From Ciona savignyi (taxonomy: Eukaryota > Chordata > Ascidiacea > Phlebobranchia > Cionidae), in assembly GCA_000149265.1 (NCBI GenBank), contig CH002683.1, positions 367,404-431,403 of the forward strand: a stretch of DNA of 64,000 bases, read 5' to 3'. Each line of letters starts with the position of its first letter. Positions within the stretch are counted from its first letter, which is position 1. The position numbers and the translations under genes are program-made. This document shows, piece by piece, positions 20,250 through 35,200 of this stretch. The notes beneath the pieces were generated by a model. It had not been told where the DNA came from, did no database searches, and saw nothing but the letters and a program-made list of their open reading frames with translations.

Positions 20250-23200
20250 TCAGACATAAAAGGATGAATTGCTGTTTTGCGAACGATCCACATTAAAACT
20301 TGCGCAGGTGTCATCTTGTAGCCAGTTGGAGACCGTGTTTTTCACAGCGAATGATGAGGTTAAGTATTCTTTCGAGTAGAGGAGTGAAGGACTTGTTGGC
20401 AGGATTCGTTTTGGGCGGTTTCTTCAGAAAATAGAAAATATTTTAAAAAATTATAGATTTATTATAGAAAAATAGAAATTATAGCACATCTTTGGTGAAA
20501 TTAATAAATTATAGAAATTATATCACATCTTTGGTCCAGTTGTTTAATCGCTGTAAAACTAAAATTAATAAGTTTGGAAGCCTTGTTTGACAATGTCTAT
20601 ATGCTAAATAATTCAATTAGATAATTGATGTTTTGGCGACTATACTTTTGCAGTTGTCAGAACTCCTACAATTACAATTTTGTAGCAACGAAACAAAAAT
20701 AAAAAAATAAACTACACGATTGTAAAAAATTATGGCTGAATATATAATTACGCAAACAAAAAATTAAGAACACAGACATACTTAGAAAACGAAGCATCCG
20801 ATAACTCAATTATCTCACGGAGATTCTCTTGCACCGTGCGCGCTGCCGACTGCACAGCTTTTTGTAATCTGTAGGACAAACTTTTAATTAAAGTGGTTTG
20901 AATCACCATATCACACAATATTTGTTTACTGTGTGCCTGTGGGTTATATTATCAAACCAATGCAATATGAAGCAATAAACATGTGTTGTCTATGAATATT
21001 CGCGTAGTAGTACTCTCTGTAATTCGAATATGCATAAAAAACAAATACAACATCAAAAATTCCTAAAATTGTGATTTCTTTCAATAGTTCAGGAAATCGG
21101 ACATTTTAGCCATAAAGCGTACTGGTGTATATTTTCCACCACCCCCCAAGTATTCCAAATCATCGTAACACAGCCACCCACCCGTCCCATTCAGAGTCTT
21201 CGGTCTCTTCGCTTGAAACGTTGTTATTATTGTTGCTGTTCGCGTTGCTCGCTCTCTTGTACTTCATCTCGTGCAACGCGTTCGACAATCCCTCGTTTTG
21301 CACGCACAACTCTGCGATACGCGATGTCGGTCTCCATAGCAATTCGGATCGGTAGCGCAGGTCGCTACCATGTAGAGTGGAATCCTCTATTGGGTGGTGT
21401 AGAAGGGGGATTACTTTTATTTTTCAATGAACATTTTAAACACATTTGAGTTTCATTTTTTAAATAAAACAAATTTATTGGAATAAAAATACACATCATT
21501 TAACTGTAATAAACATGTTGGCATTTTTATTTTTATGTGCAATTGCGCTTATTCCCAGGTGTATTTAGTGTAAATAAGAGTATTTTTGCCAAAAAAAATT
21601 AAGTCAAAATTTAGAAATAATTTGAGAAGTTAATATAATCGAGTGATCTCTGATTCTAAGTTTACAAACCATAACTGGTATTCTGAATTCTTTGTCCTTT
21701 ACAAATACAAAATCTCTATTATATATTTAAAGTTTTAAATCATAGGTACTAAAAAACTGAAGATATACTTCGACGCAAAAGTACATGTTACACAAAAATG
21801 CGCTCAGGCCTAACTTTACCTGCATGCTTTGTATTGATTTGCGATACTCCATTGACCAACGATCCGACCTCAGCTATCAGGCTTTGTGTCCAGTGTAGAT
21901 ATTGCTTGTAGTAGTGTGGCGGGATATCCACCTCATGCGCATGGGTCGATACGTCATATAATTCCTCCTGGATACGAATTTTTAGATAATAGAGATGTAT
22001 GTTCCAGAATCAATATTTAAAAAGTAAATATTTTAAGATTTTGTACTTTAAGTTACCTGGTTATAGTGGAGCGAATGGGTTTTTATTTATAATATTGACC
22101 AAAAAGTAGACACATTTGTTAAAATTATAAGAAAATATATTTGCTTGCTTTTTAAGTTTATTTCAGAACTGTTCGGAATTCGGCATTAAAAATACTGACT
22201 GTAAATTATGAACTTGGGATATGCACAATATAACATCACAAGGTAAATCAAGAAAGTTGCATGTACTAGGCAATATGATCCGAACACTATGTTTTTGATA
22301 TTACACATTTATCTGTTAAAAACATTTGGTCCATATATGTAAGTTAAATAATAAGTGATAACAATATTCTTTTTTAGAAATTTACAGATAGAAGTCGAAT
22401 TTGCAACCACCCAGGTTACAACTTAAACCTGATCAGTTATGATGTGTAAAAGTATGGCACACATGGCATGTTCATTACTTTGTTAATGTTGGAAGCCATT
22501 CAGAAGGTTCTGAATCTGATACTTCCACTTACTGTACCAATAACTTCCACTTACTGTACCAGGTGCAAAATGAGAAGGCTTTACTAAAATCTACCTTTAC
22601 AATAGCAATTTAAGCTTTTACTGCAACAACAATTTTACTGAGAGAATAGAAACTTGGCACATAGCAGACCCTGCTTACCGGTTCAATGACTATCCTCTGG
22701 TTCAGCATTTCTTTCACTGCTGTCATTCTAAACTCAACCTTGCAAAATATATTGTTCTAAAACTGATAACTTATATTATAACATATAGGCCTGATTGCTA
22801 TGCAGGTATTAATAGCTAAATCTGGCAAACTGTTACTTTTCATACTAAGATGTTTTAAAATACAGTTCACTTTCAATATAAATTGTTAAATTAAGTATAA
22901 AGTTTTATCTTTGGAGATTGAAATATATTAAATTGTTAAAACAAGGACATTTTTAAACATGACACCATTTAAAACATGACACCATTACCAAATAAAACAT
23001 CACCATTGTCAGGTTACTAAAATCAGTGCAGTGTGTTGTCCAGTGTTCCCCATAAAGATCAAAATTTTACGAAAAAAAATTTGATTTGAAAAAACTGTAT
23101 TAGAATACTTAATAAGTCGTCGAATCCTAAATTATATAGGTTTTAAAGGGTTAAGTTTAAGGTATAAAATTATGGACCTATAATAGTATTTGGAATTGGG

Positions 23201-26200
23201 ATCATACCTGAAGACTGAGACAAGATTGTAAGAGTTTCTTTACAGCTTCTGTTAAATTTTCGAGAATATTTCCTTTGTCATTATCAGCAATCTAATGAAA
23301 TTACTTGTTTAAGCAATGTATATTAATAATGTTGTCTGAGCAGAAAGCAATCAGCCAAATAGATTTCAAATATACATATTGAAATGCAGGGCCAATCCAT
23401 TTCAAATGAGCCAAAATTAGAACATTTTCCAACCCAAAAATTTTAAATATACAATAATTCATTCCATGCTACCACTGAAAAGCATTTGCTGTAATTATAT
23501 TGTTTTTCATACATTGTACTCCAAATACATACTGAACTATGATAGGTATGATATTACACACCAAAAAAAAATAATAAATGAACAATTATAAATAGGACAG
23601 GCACAGGTCACATACATGCACCGCAAGGTTTTAGTTTTGTTTGTAATAACTTTATTACAAACAACTTATTATTTACAAATGTTAATGCAATGTTATTATA
23701 TTTTATTACAAAACAAGTTGCTCTTTTATTTAAAAAAAAATAATATTTTTTATTTTTTTAAACAAAATTAAAAAGCAACAACAAACCCCACCTTTGGTTT
23801 CTTTCTTTTGGCCAATTGTTCAATTCCCCCTGACAGCGTTTTTCTCATAAAGGTGTCTCCGCCTTGCAAGAACGACCTCTTTATTCGATGGCTTAACTGG
23901 GTGGAATTACATGTCAGTGTGAGTTATGCAACTTGGAACATTCTAGACCCCATTGGCTATTAGTGTAAACGTAAAGGGATTTTTTAAAATGAAAAATAAA
24001 TTCTTTATCGACAAATAAAATAAATTAATATTGCATAAATAAAAGTGACAAATTAAAAAACTTATAACTAGTCCACACACAAAAAAGAAAAAATTCACTA
24101 CCCGCAGATGTGATAGATTTTATTAAAAAGTTAACCAGCTAGTATAGGTTCTTTTTTAATCGTCTTACTTTCTGCTGATGATTTTCGCTGAAAAGTGAAA
24201 CCTGCATATTGCAAGCTACTGCAATTGCACCGCAGTACTTGGATATATTTGGCAGCAGCTGAAGAATTTTAGTGGATGATTCCTCAACTATTTGCGGTAT
24301 ATCATTGTGGCAGCCCTGAATATAAACAACGTTTTGTTAATTTGTATGAAACAGCATAGTATACTAAGTAAAACAAAATTTGTTCTTTGTCCTGATTACT
24401 TTATTGGTAGTGTGTCAGATTGATAGTTGAAAAGTAGTTATATCTCCAGTAGCGGTTACGTAATGGTTTAAAGGAACTTAATGGTTTAAAAGGTTGAACA
24501 AAAGTAGCAATTTCTTGTATACGAACACAACAAATTGCAATAGCTTAAATAACCTGATAGAGGGGATGAGGTATTTTGACGACTGCCAGTGTTGTAACTT
24601 AAGACATCGTTTATAGTCTCGCCCACAGGGATAAATATGATTGTTCTGCCGTTAAACTAATTGTTCACAAAATATTGATATTTGATTAATTATCCACACA
24701 CTATATTAGTCTCAGCAACTTGACTGTCATGATTAGAAACTTGAAAATAAGGGTGGAAAAACCCTGCAAGAAGAAACACAGATTCCTACATTCCTTTATA
24801 ATGACCACAAGCTTCAACAAAAGACGTAACCCATAATATCCATAGAGCCAAGAATATCACTACATAACTAAAAGAAAGTCTATTTAAGCACAAGGCACCA
24901 GGAATTTAGGCAATAATGCCCTTTAAATGCCCGGTTTGGCAGTGGTCAAGTTTGCCAATCATGGAAGTTACAACTGCAAAGTTATAAATTGTACATATTT
25001 TCTCCATCTAACTTCAGCAATACAGGGCTAACCATGGATTCAAACTAACTTAGATAAAGACTTACAGCATGCAGATAAAGGATAAAACCATAAACTCACA
25101 TGTAAAAGTCGAGTTACGCTGCACGTCAGTTTTTTCGATGATTTTTGCAGCTGATGTAGCAACGTGGAGTGGTTGGATGCTGCCTCCGCGTTGCTCTTCA
25201 TGAGGCCAACCATGGACACAACATTACTTATATTCTCGCTCATTGTTAAGCAATGCTCGGGATAGAGTGCAGATTTGAAGTAATCTGGAAAGAAAATTAA
25301 ATAAAATTCGAAGGAAATTATTTTAAGGAAATAGTATTAAAACAGACGAGGCTATAGGGTACGGACAAGATTTTTAATTAGTTTTAGGCAGGATGGGCAA
25401 GACACTTAATGGACATAGCCAGAACCCAGCGGATAAATGGGTTCTACCAAATTAAAGGAATGTCTTAATTATACAACACGCTACAATAGCTCCGGTAACC
25501 CGACGATGGTCGCGAGGTGATCTGACGATTACCCATGTGTTAACCCCTTGGTTTTCCCATTCAGGGGGATAAACATGAATATCCCACCCTATCCTATTCT
25601 TCCTATTTGAGGAAAAATGCAGGAGACATTATCACTTTTTCTATACTTTTAATTTGGTTTAATCTACTGGTTTCCGGAAATATTTCAAAAGACCACTGTC
25701 TAGCCAATGGCTAGCGCCGACCACATAGCCTTTCGCTTGTCTGCAGACTACTCTTACCAATTTTCAGCCAGAAATAGAACAAAAAGGAACTTAGTCATAC
25801 AAAATATACTATATTTAGCAATAAACATTTCTACTAATAAGACACTTCTACACTATCTTAGACTGTATCAGATAAAAATCTCGAAAGAAATTGCATACCA
25901 TCATCTTCAGCAAACTTTTCCTTGATTTGCTGTGTGGTGGATTTAAGTTGTTCAAGTGAGAGTAGCATCTTATCCATCAGTGAGTCAGTGCCTTCCTCAG
26001 CATGCCCCACTGCCTCGTCTATTTGTCTGAGTGCAAGAAAATATTACTAGTTTTGCGGGTTGATTTATGAAGCATAGGATGGTATTTTTTTCTTAAGTTT
26101 TTATTTATTTCTAACACTTTATATTTTATGTGACCTTAAGCATGTCACATTTCAATGCTAAATAAAAGCTATCTAATCATCTCCGCGCCGAAACAGTGTG

Positions 26201-29200
26201 CCATTTGGGTTACTGCAATGACATGTTGTAACACTTTGGCATGTTTCCTGAAAATTATTGGTTTGTCAGGGTATCACAAACTATTTCTCTTTTTGATCAG
26301 GTGAGTATGTTCAAAGGTTGGTAACCAGCAATTCAAAAGAATAAGTTGTACCTCAAGTTGAGGCAATCCTAATTACACTTATTGCAAAAGCTACCGAGAA
26401 ATCATCTGTTGAAATAAAATGTTTTATATGGATGACGAATTAAATATTCTTAGTCATTAGTGTAATAATTACCATTGTTTTCGATGGTGATTATTATATG
26501 GGAAAATGTGAAAAAAACCTTTTGCAAAGATCCAATATAAACGCAGCATCTATTGGACTGTGTTGTGCCATGGGAGACTTCTGGTCCCGGTGGAGATGTA
26601 GAAGAGATTTGTGGAGGTTGGGTGATGCACGAGCAAGCACAAGGGAGGACAAGCGGCGCGACAGTTTACGAGAAGTCCGACTAAAAATTCAATGTTTAGT
26701 ATGAAGTACTTTAGTGATTAAGTACGAATTACTTTAGTGACCTGTTTTCCTAATAAACATTTTACTTAAACAGAAAAGTATGAAGTACTTCAGTGTACCT
26801 GTTTTCCAAAGTGTTAAAATTAGTGGGGTAAGTGGTTTTCTAAAAATATTACATACTGGTAGGATAGGTTCTAAATTAAAAATATACAGAAGCAAAGATT
26901 ACGTAGTAATGGTACCTTTTCAACCAAATCCCTTGCTTACACAGTCCAAATATTAAAAAAACACTCCAAATATTTAATGGAAAAACACTCCAAACAAAAC
27001 CATTACATTTAAAAGTCTAAAATTAAAATAAAGAAATAGTGTAAAAATCCATCCTACCCAGCTGAAGTTGGCGTGTTGGTCGACTCCGGGTTGTAAATCT
27101 CCTGCCACTCATCGTTTGGGTCATAGAAGATATTCTCTACCTCCGTATCTGCTCCACCTTCTTCCCCAGCTTCGTTATAAATCTCTCTCATTTGCTCCAA
27201 CTTGGACTCGAACTTGACATCCGACCACATCGTCCAAATACCGAGCTTCTTATTTTCGACTCTGGAAAAATAAATAGAAGCTCTAGGATATATAGGATAG
27301 GATATTCATGTTTATCCCTGTGAGTGGGAAAACCAAGGGGGTTAACACACGGGCAATCGTCAGATCACCCCGCGCCCACCGCCGGGTTACCGGAGCTATT
27401 GCAGTGTGTTGTGTATGATAGACACGTTACTTCAATTTGGTGGAACCCATTAATCCGCTGGGTTCAGGCAATGTCCGTAAAGTGCCTTGCCCTAGGACAC
27501 AACCGACTAGCTAGCGACCAAATTCGACCCTGCAACCTTTCGGTTAAAAGGCATCGCACTAAACCACCAGACTAACCGATCTAACAAATGATATCTTACC
27601 ACCTGGTGACCAAAAGTGTGGAGAGATATAATATATGCTCCCAGCACGTTTTACACCCCTATGAAAGTTACAATAGAAACCATGATCTGGTTTACCTAGG
27701 TGCAGACTACTACACATATAATTGTTTGGCAAGGCACTTAAAGGACATGCTTTCTTATCCATTGGGTTAAATGGAGCTCTCAAAAATGTTAACAAACTAC
27801 AATATCTTAAGTATTCGGACTGTGTTCCCATTAGGTGATCTAATCTGACTATTACCTGTATCATAACGATTGTATTTGTCTAGAAGAGGTATTTTTAAAA
27901 TGTAAGCAAGGTAAAAGACACCTTAAAATGTCCGTGTAGCAACGCCATTTTAAAGTTTGTCGACAATTTATTAATGGTTTTTGTGTTTTTCTGGTCATTT
28001 TATGGACTACTTTTGATGAATGTTTTAAAACGACAGTTCAATTTGGTACTGAACTTGTCCTAGGGACAAGTGCTCAAAAATCTTTATGTAGAGCCCTGAA
28101 CGAGTTTGTGTTAAAGCATATTTTGCAGGAGTAAGTCTGCGCATGTGACAGTGTCCACGTAGCACTACCATCCTCTTCCGTCACCTGCCCAATTGATCTC
28201 ACCTGATCCCCACATCTTCCTGATCCACGTCATGAATGTTGAACGTCGTTTGTTTCTTCCACCGCGAACTGATGTTGTTGGCTTCCTGCAGCAGCAGGGA
28301 GATGCGGAGGGCCCCACTGGACTGGGGAGGAACCAATTTGTCCATAGCAGCTGGAAAATATTTTTTTTTCATAGAACATTTTTTAAATTAATATTTCTTA
28401 AAAGTTCAAGGTTTATACTGAGGCCAAATGGAAATTGACCTTAAAAAAAGCGGAAAATTGAAAAGAGTAACAATTCTGGGTTATTTTTTTGGTAATGGGT
28501 AATAAACACCTAAAAATGAATAATTATTTAATTAGCATTATTTAAATCTATTTACCTGATTTTTGAGTTCTGCTTTCAAGTCTTTCAACGTCTCTTAATA
28601 ATTTGTGAGTTTCCTCCTCCAAACTTGCTAGTACTTGGTCCTTCAATCGACTGTAAGATGATTCCTATGCAATGTTCAGTATATTAGTTCAGTATATTAC
28701 AATTAATCATTTCAATATACCAAAATATAATATTAATAAATATATTTAATATACAGCTGAAAATACCCATAAAGAACTTTACAAATCACTGTGAAATGAA
28801 ATCAGGATTTTCGTGGTTGAAAACCAACTCTTTCGTGGTTGAAATCCAAAGATGAGATATTCAGGATCGCTCAACAAAACACTAATCTCACCCCTGTATC
28901 GGCGATGCACCGCTCTTCCAATGCCGTCCTCTTCTTCTGTGCGTTCACCAACATCTCCAACGACTCTTTCTCCTCCCGAATTCCCTCCAGCTCTCGTTTC
29001 ACTTGTTTCTCAGCTTTCTGCATCACCAAGATTTCATGTTTAAAACAAGTTCTGAATCGATTCCTGCATTGGCGACGCACACCATACTTATGCCAGTAAA
29101 TATGCAATACACAGGTAGAACTAATCTTTCTTCGTACCAGCGGATTTTGGTTATAATAGGCATTTTTTAGGGGGAGGGGGGTGCAAGTGTCCATTGTTTT

Positions 29201-32200
29201 CTCAAAACTTTAACAAAACAAAAGGAAGCTATTTATGAATTGCACTGATTTTAACCAACAACTGCACTGTTTTTAACAAAGAACATCTGCAATAAGATTT
29301 TTTTGTGAAAACATAAATCCATTGTTTTAGAGAAATCAAAAGTGGTTGATTAACCAGATTCTACCTTGTTTGTATTTTTGCAGACATTTCAGCATATCCG
29401 TTGCCAACTTTAGTGAAATCATTTAAAGAAGGTAGTAACAGCTGCAAAATTTATGTCCCAAAAACATACTTATTTCATTGTACAATGTCTTTATTAAATA
29501 TACACAACAAAAGGGACCAACCAACTCAGCTTGAAGATTATGGATGGCAGATTGATACTGATTACGTTGTGCCGAGATCTCCTTCTCCGCTTCCTGTTTT
29601 GCTGCCTCAATTTCACGAAGCATTTCCCTCTTCGATCTCATCTGGGCTTCTTCCATTTCCGCTTGAATTCTAAAGTGGTATGGTACATGGACAATAATTT
29701 GGGATAGGATAAGATAGAATATTCATGTTTATCCCCGTTAATGGGAAAACCAAGGGGGTTAACACATGGGCATTCGTCAGATCACCTTGTGCCAGGTTAC
29801 AGGAGCTATTGCAGTGTGTTGTGTATGATTCGCACGTTTCTTCAATTTGGTAGAACCCATTTATCCGCTGGGTTCAGGCAATGTCCGTAAAGTGTCTTGC
29901 CCATGGACACAACCGACTAGCCAGCGACCAGTTTCGCACCTGCAACCTTTTGATTGAAAGTCGACACACTTAACCGCCAGACTAACCAGCCGGACTGACT
30001 AACCGGACGGTATTTTGATAACCTAAATCAGTATTATAGAGTGATGTGTGGGAGGATAGCTTAAGGTAAGGAGTCGGACAATCAGCGAGATCGAAACAAG
30101 GCATTCCACAAAAGTTATTGCACATCTCAGCTTTTTATTCAACAAACAGCTATAGTGCCATTAACTGGATAGTCACGACCTAATTTAACAATCGCTTATA
30201 TTATAAAACACCCTACGATTTCCCACCCAAAGATAAAAATATGGATTTTATTTAAAAACCCTGAGTTGTTTTAAACAGCATGATCGTTGATTTTAATGCA
30301 TCATTACGACATTTAGCCCTTGAACTAAATTTCCAGCTATATTTTACCTTTTGTTTTGTATTTGAATAAGTTCAGATTTTGCGAATTCAAAATCTTTCCT
30401 TTCCTTTGAGCCCCTTTTCTTCGTACCAGTTTTTGTTTCTATTGGGTTATTGAGTCGGAAGAAATGCTCACCACCAATCACTATGCGATCGCCCTAGAAA
30501 AGTTCAACCAAGTGTTTTTTAATTTATATTTTAATTTTAAAGGTGATTTTTTTTTAACAAAAAATACAGAAATGGCTCCATCGTACTTAACTTTATCACA
30601 CTGTAATAGTTTCAGCAACCCGACTTCAAGTATGCAAATGATATAATTCGATGATAGTTGATAGCCATAACATTATTATACTACAGTCCTCGAAATTCGT
30701 TGCTGAGTCCACGGCAAAAAAATGCTGTGGAAAATCACATAAATGTAAAAGTGCACGCCATTTTGCCTGGGATCTATAACCATTACTAAATAATTGCAAA
30801 ATCCGTGGACTCAGTAAACGAATAAAAGCAATTGCCTTTTGCCGTGTGGAATTTCGAGGACTGTACTATCCTTTTGATCTTACATGATGTAGAGTAACAG
30901 CCTTGGTGATTAGCACTCCATTGACGAAGGTGCGAGCGTCACCGATTGGTTCAATTGAAACTTTTTCATCCACGTTGGAAATTTTACAGTGAAGTGGTGC
31001 GATCAGAGCCCCAGAAAGCTGGATTTCGCAATCCCCACCTTTCCACCCAACACTGCAAAATAATATCCTTTTTATAACGACTTTTAAAATATAATTTCCC
31101 TATTAATTTTTAAAATATACAAATAAGATAACAAAAACCAAAAAAGGGGTAACTGTAGCTCTATATGAAAACTTAAAACATTGTTTCCCTCTAGAAATTA
31201 AAAACATTTGTTTCCCTCTAGAAAATTTGACCTTGAACAATAAACATAATATTTCTTCAACCATTAAGGCAAAAACAACTCACTCAACCTTTATATAAGA
31301 CTGTAAGCATCACATACCTGGTGGTGCCTCTTTTTATCATGTACAACAGCAACTCAGATAGTTGAGGGTCCTCGTTCAGATTAACCAGATTGGGAAGTCG
31401 GTTGTCAACTTTGAACGACACGCCTGCTCTCTGAGTAAGTCGAATGGAAACAAGTGAGTAATGATAAATAGTGTGACCANNNNNNNNNNNNNNNNNNNNN
31501 NNNNNNNNNNNNNNNNNNNNNNNNNNNNNNNNNNNNNNNNNNNNNNNNNNNNNNNNNNNNNNNNNNNNNNNNNNNNNNNCGCATTATGAAATAGATGTTA
31601 GTTAAGTGCCGTGCACCTGTTCTCAATTAATCATGCATTCCGCATTTAATACCTTAAAAACTCGCTTAGTTAAATAAGAAACAACCCACTATGTGGGAAT
31701 TCAGTGGATAAGTAGAGATGTAAGCAAAATGTTTGGGCAAGATAGCAGTTTTTTGTAAAGGGTAGTGTGTTTCCAAGTCAGATGCTAGAGTACAGGAATT
31801 TTTCGGCATATCCTCAGTCTGGTGATTCTCAAACACAAAATTGTGTTTGAGAATATTTGATATCACTGCAATTTAAATGATTATTACAAAGTCCACACAA
31901 ATTATTAACAAAACTCTCCCACTAATGATCCGTGGCAGCCAATCAACAGTCACCTTCAGTTCACAAATCTCCTCTGCTCTTCTCTTCTCACTCTGCTCCA
32001 ACTTCATCCTCCAAACCTCCTGGACCTCCATCTTCTCACGATGAGCAGCATTCAACCTCTGCTGAAGCGCCGATACCTCGCGCAACGATGCTTGGTACTC
32101 CTCTGGATCGATCTCAGTCTGTCGGTACGCCTCTTTCATCTTCTCAATCTCAGCTTTCAGCTCTTGAGTGAAATTAGGCGATTTTTCTGGTCACTTTTTT

Positions 32201-35200
32201 TGAGATGCAATGAAAAAGCATTGCATTTCAGCCAGACATTTGAAAAAGCATTGCATTTTATTGCATTTCAGCATTGCATTTGAAAAAGCATTGCATTTCA
32301 GCCAGACCTTTCATAATGTTTAAGTACAGATATAATAAACCTTGTAAACTGTTGCATTTATGCTACATTGCTTAATGAAACACACATTGCCCATAAACGA
32401 AATCACTTATTGTGGGACCATAATATAGTTAACTAATCCACTCTCTTAACCCACACGCTGTGGTAAAACATTAGTTCGCTCCAGATATGTTACCTCGGAT
32501 AATTTTAGCATTTGGATCTTCATTGACTTTGACCAGGTTGACAATGGTGCGAGCTTGTTGGGCGTAGCGCAGTGTACTCAGAGTTTCTTCAACATGGACA
32601 CTCGCTGGGCTGACTGTTGCAATCATGGCGGTTCGTGAATTCCCTCCTAAACTCTCACGCAAAATCCTGGTATTGCAAAACAGTATTTTTTACGGATAAA
32701 CTTTTGATGATTTAATTTTTTTTTAAAGTTTACATTGTCCAAATAAAACTATATAATTGATCTCATTATCTGGATCTTTATTCAAACAAATTTACAGGTT
32801 ACGAGTGAAATGTTTGTTAAAGAGTCACTGTAACATCTGTGAACCCTAATTTGATTCACAATTAATGTTTTTTAAATGTCGATGTTTATTATTGTGAGGT
32901 TTTTTTTTCAACACAATGAGTGTAGTTTATAATTCCGTCAACCTCGTGGTTCTCTTCCTTTTTATACTGATTTTTGTAGACAACACGCACATTTGCTTAC
33001 TGAATTTAGACCTACTGGCAAAAACAGTTGGTGAGCTAATTGTTCATTAATATTTGTTATGTGTATATTTATGTATAATTCTTGTAATAGAAAACCGCTG
33101 AACGCCCATCCAGTGAATAAAGCAATCACCCATCAATCAAAGTGATATCTGGAGTGAGCAAATCAGAAATTAGCACGTTTAAACTGTTCTCATGTTAAGG
33201 ACTCAGGTGACAGTAGGTCGCACTAAACGGAGGCCTTACAGTCACAAAATATGAATAACTAAACAAAATGTAAATTTTTATCTTGAAGTGAACATACATT
33301 CAAACCAACTTTAGTTTACAAAATCACAGCTATTGTTGCTAAAAAATATGAACAGTCTTGCTTACCATGTAAGCGTGGAGTCTCTGTAGGGAATAAAGAG
33401 CTGTTTCTTTCGTTTTCCTGAAAGTTTGGAGCGAGCAGACAGAGCAGAAATCACTTTCCCAAGCGTTAGTAGCGATGTATTTATACTAGCTCCTTCCTAT
33501 AACCAAAAGTTATTTTTAAGCGATTTGATAAATGCCTTGCCCAAGGACACAACCGACTAGCTAACAACCAGTTTCGTACCTGCAACCTTTCGGCTAAATA
33601 GCGCAGCAGTAAACCACCAAACTAATCCGAAGGACAAATACAGGAATTATTTTTCGCATAAAAGGTTCCGCATTACCTTCATTCGTTGTCCAGTTGTTGA
33701 AGATTTGGACAACCGTTCCGAACCAGCCAAATCAACCAAGTTGATCAAACTACGTTTTACTGTTTCATGCTTTTCCCCTTCTAGATCTTCAATCTTGAAT
33801 AGAATTTAAAAATTTTAATTTGCTGGCTTTACTTGCCAAAGGTAAATTTAAGGAAAGAAAGTTTGGAAATTGGTTAACTTCAATATTTTTTATAGTAAGC
33901 AGAAATGAAAAATCTTTTTAATGATGCTTTATATAAAATTAAGCTAGTTTCTTTTCAAATTAAAAAGGCGAACTCGTAGTGCCACAAATTTAAAAATCGC
34001 CTGCTGGGCACTTCTTTTAATTTTTTTTAGTTACCCAAATTTTTTTTAGTAATTACCCAACAGAATATTTTTTTATTTTTTTTGTTCATACTACATAGGG
34101 GTCGTTTTCCGCAAGGGTTGATGCTTGTAACTTCATGTTTTTTTATACATATAAAAATCAGATTAAAATGACAGAATTTTCCAGATTAAATGTTTATTGT
34201 TCATACATGATTGAAATATTTGCTTTTTTTAATAACCCCATCACTGTACAAGAGCTACCAACGATGTACTACTCTGTGAATAATGTTTCGAATTTCAGAA
34301 TATTAAATACAAAAAACCTACTGTTGTTTCTGTCATGGTGATGGTAAAGACAGAATGGGAACGACTACTTTTATCATTCATCCCGGTAGCAGCAGTTGCT
34401 CTCTGCCTGTTGCCCACCTTCAGCCACGCCTGTACGTCACTGAATGATGCCACGATGAAGCTGAAGTAAGCAAGGTCGACCGGTTAGTCTGGTGGTTTAT
34501 TGCGGCGCCTTTCAGCCAAAATGTTGCATGTTCGAAACTGGTCGCTAGCTAGGTGGTTGTAACCTCGGGCACTTAACAGACATTGCCTGAACCCAGCGGA
34601 TTAATGGGTTCTACCAAATTAAAGTAATGTCTCAATTGAACAACACACTGCAATATCTCCTGTAACCCGACGATGGGCTATTTAACATTGATTTTATGCA
34701 TGAAACTGTTGTTCTCAGTTCACTTTGGAATGATTTTAAATAATATGATAAGTAATGCAAGTGGGTAGCGATAGCATTTCTAAACACTTTTATTATAAAT
34801 ATTCCAACTTCACATCTTCAGCAAGCCAAGAATAATGAAACCACTTGTGGTGATATGCGGTTTGTGCTTACTTTAATTATTTTTAGGGCGACCTGAGAAA
34901 TTGAACTGCCAAATGTTAAGAGCACTTACTTTGAGAGTCCATCGACATAAGGGCCGTGGTCTGGGTGTTCACGCACTCGTAACTGTGGATTGGAAATATA
35001 GGATTTAATCCAATTCAGACCAAAAATATACTCTTTTAAATTTATTCTACAAAATTTCTTTTTAAAAGCCATTGAACAAGTTTTAGCTCAACCTCCCTCC
35101 CTTGAAACTTACTGATAGAAATTATGATTTTCACTAAAGGCACATTATAATTTATATTCAGTTTTTGCTTGATTTCAAACCACTGGAGCATTGCTCCACA

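Larger units (their letters stand above)
20250..29669 (-). other. KIF14: KIF14 exons 17-29: coiled coil and C-terminal region
   Basis: Exons 17-19 are heptad-rich ([35 protein letters not shown]). Exons 20-21 ([38 protein letters not shown]) match a conserved KIF14 block after the coil. Exons 22-28 are helical with little recognisable motif. The last exon ends in a Ser-rich tail beginning [11 protein letters not shown]. Confidence 0.8.

Noticed and set aside
21125-21449. Plus-strand open frames with Leu/Ser runs as a membrane protein
   Set aside because: They are antisense to a stretch with better coding character on the - strand; the Leu run reflects an Asn/acidic-rich region on the other strand.
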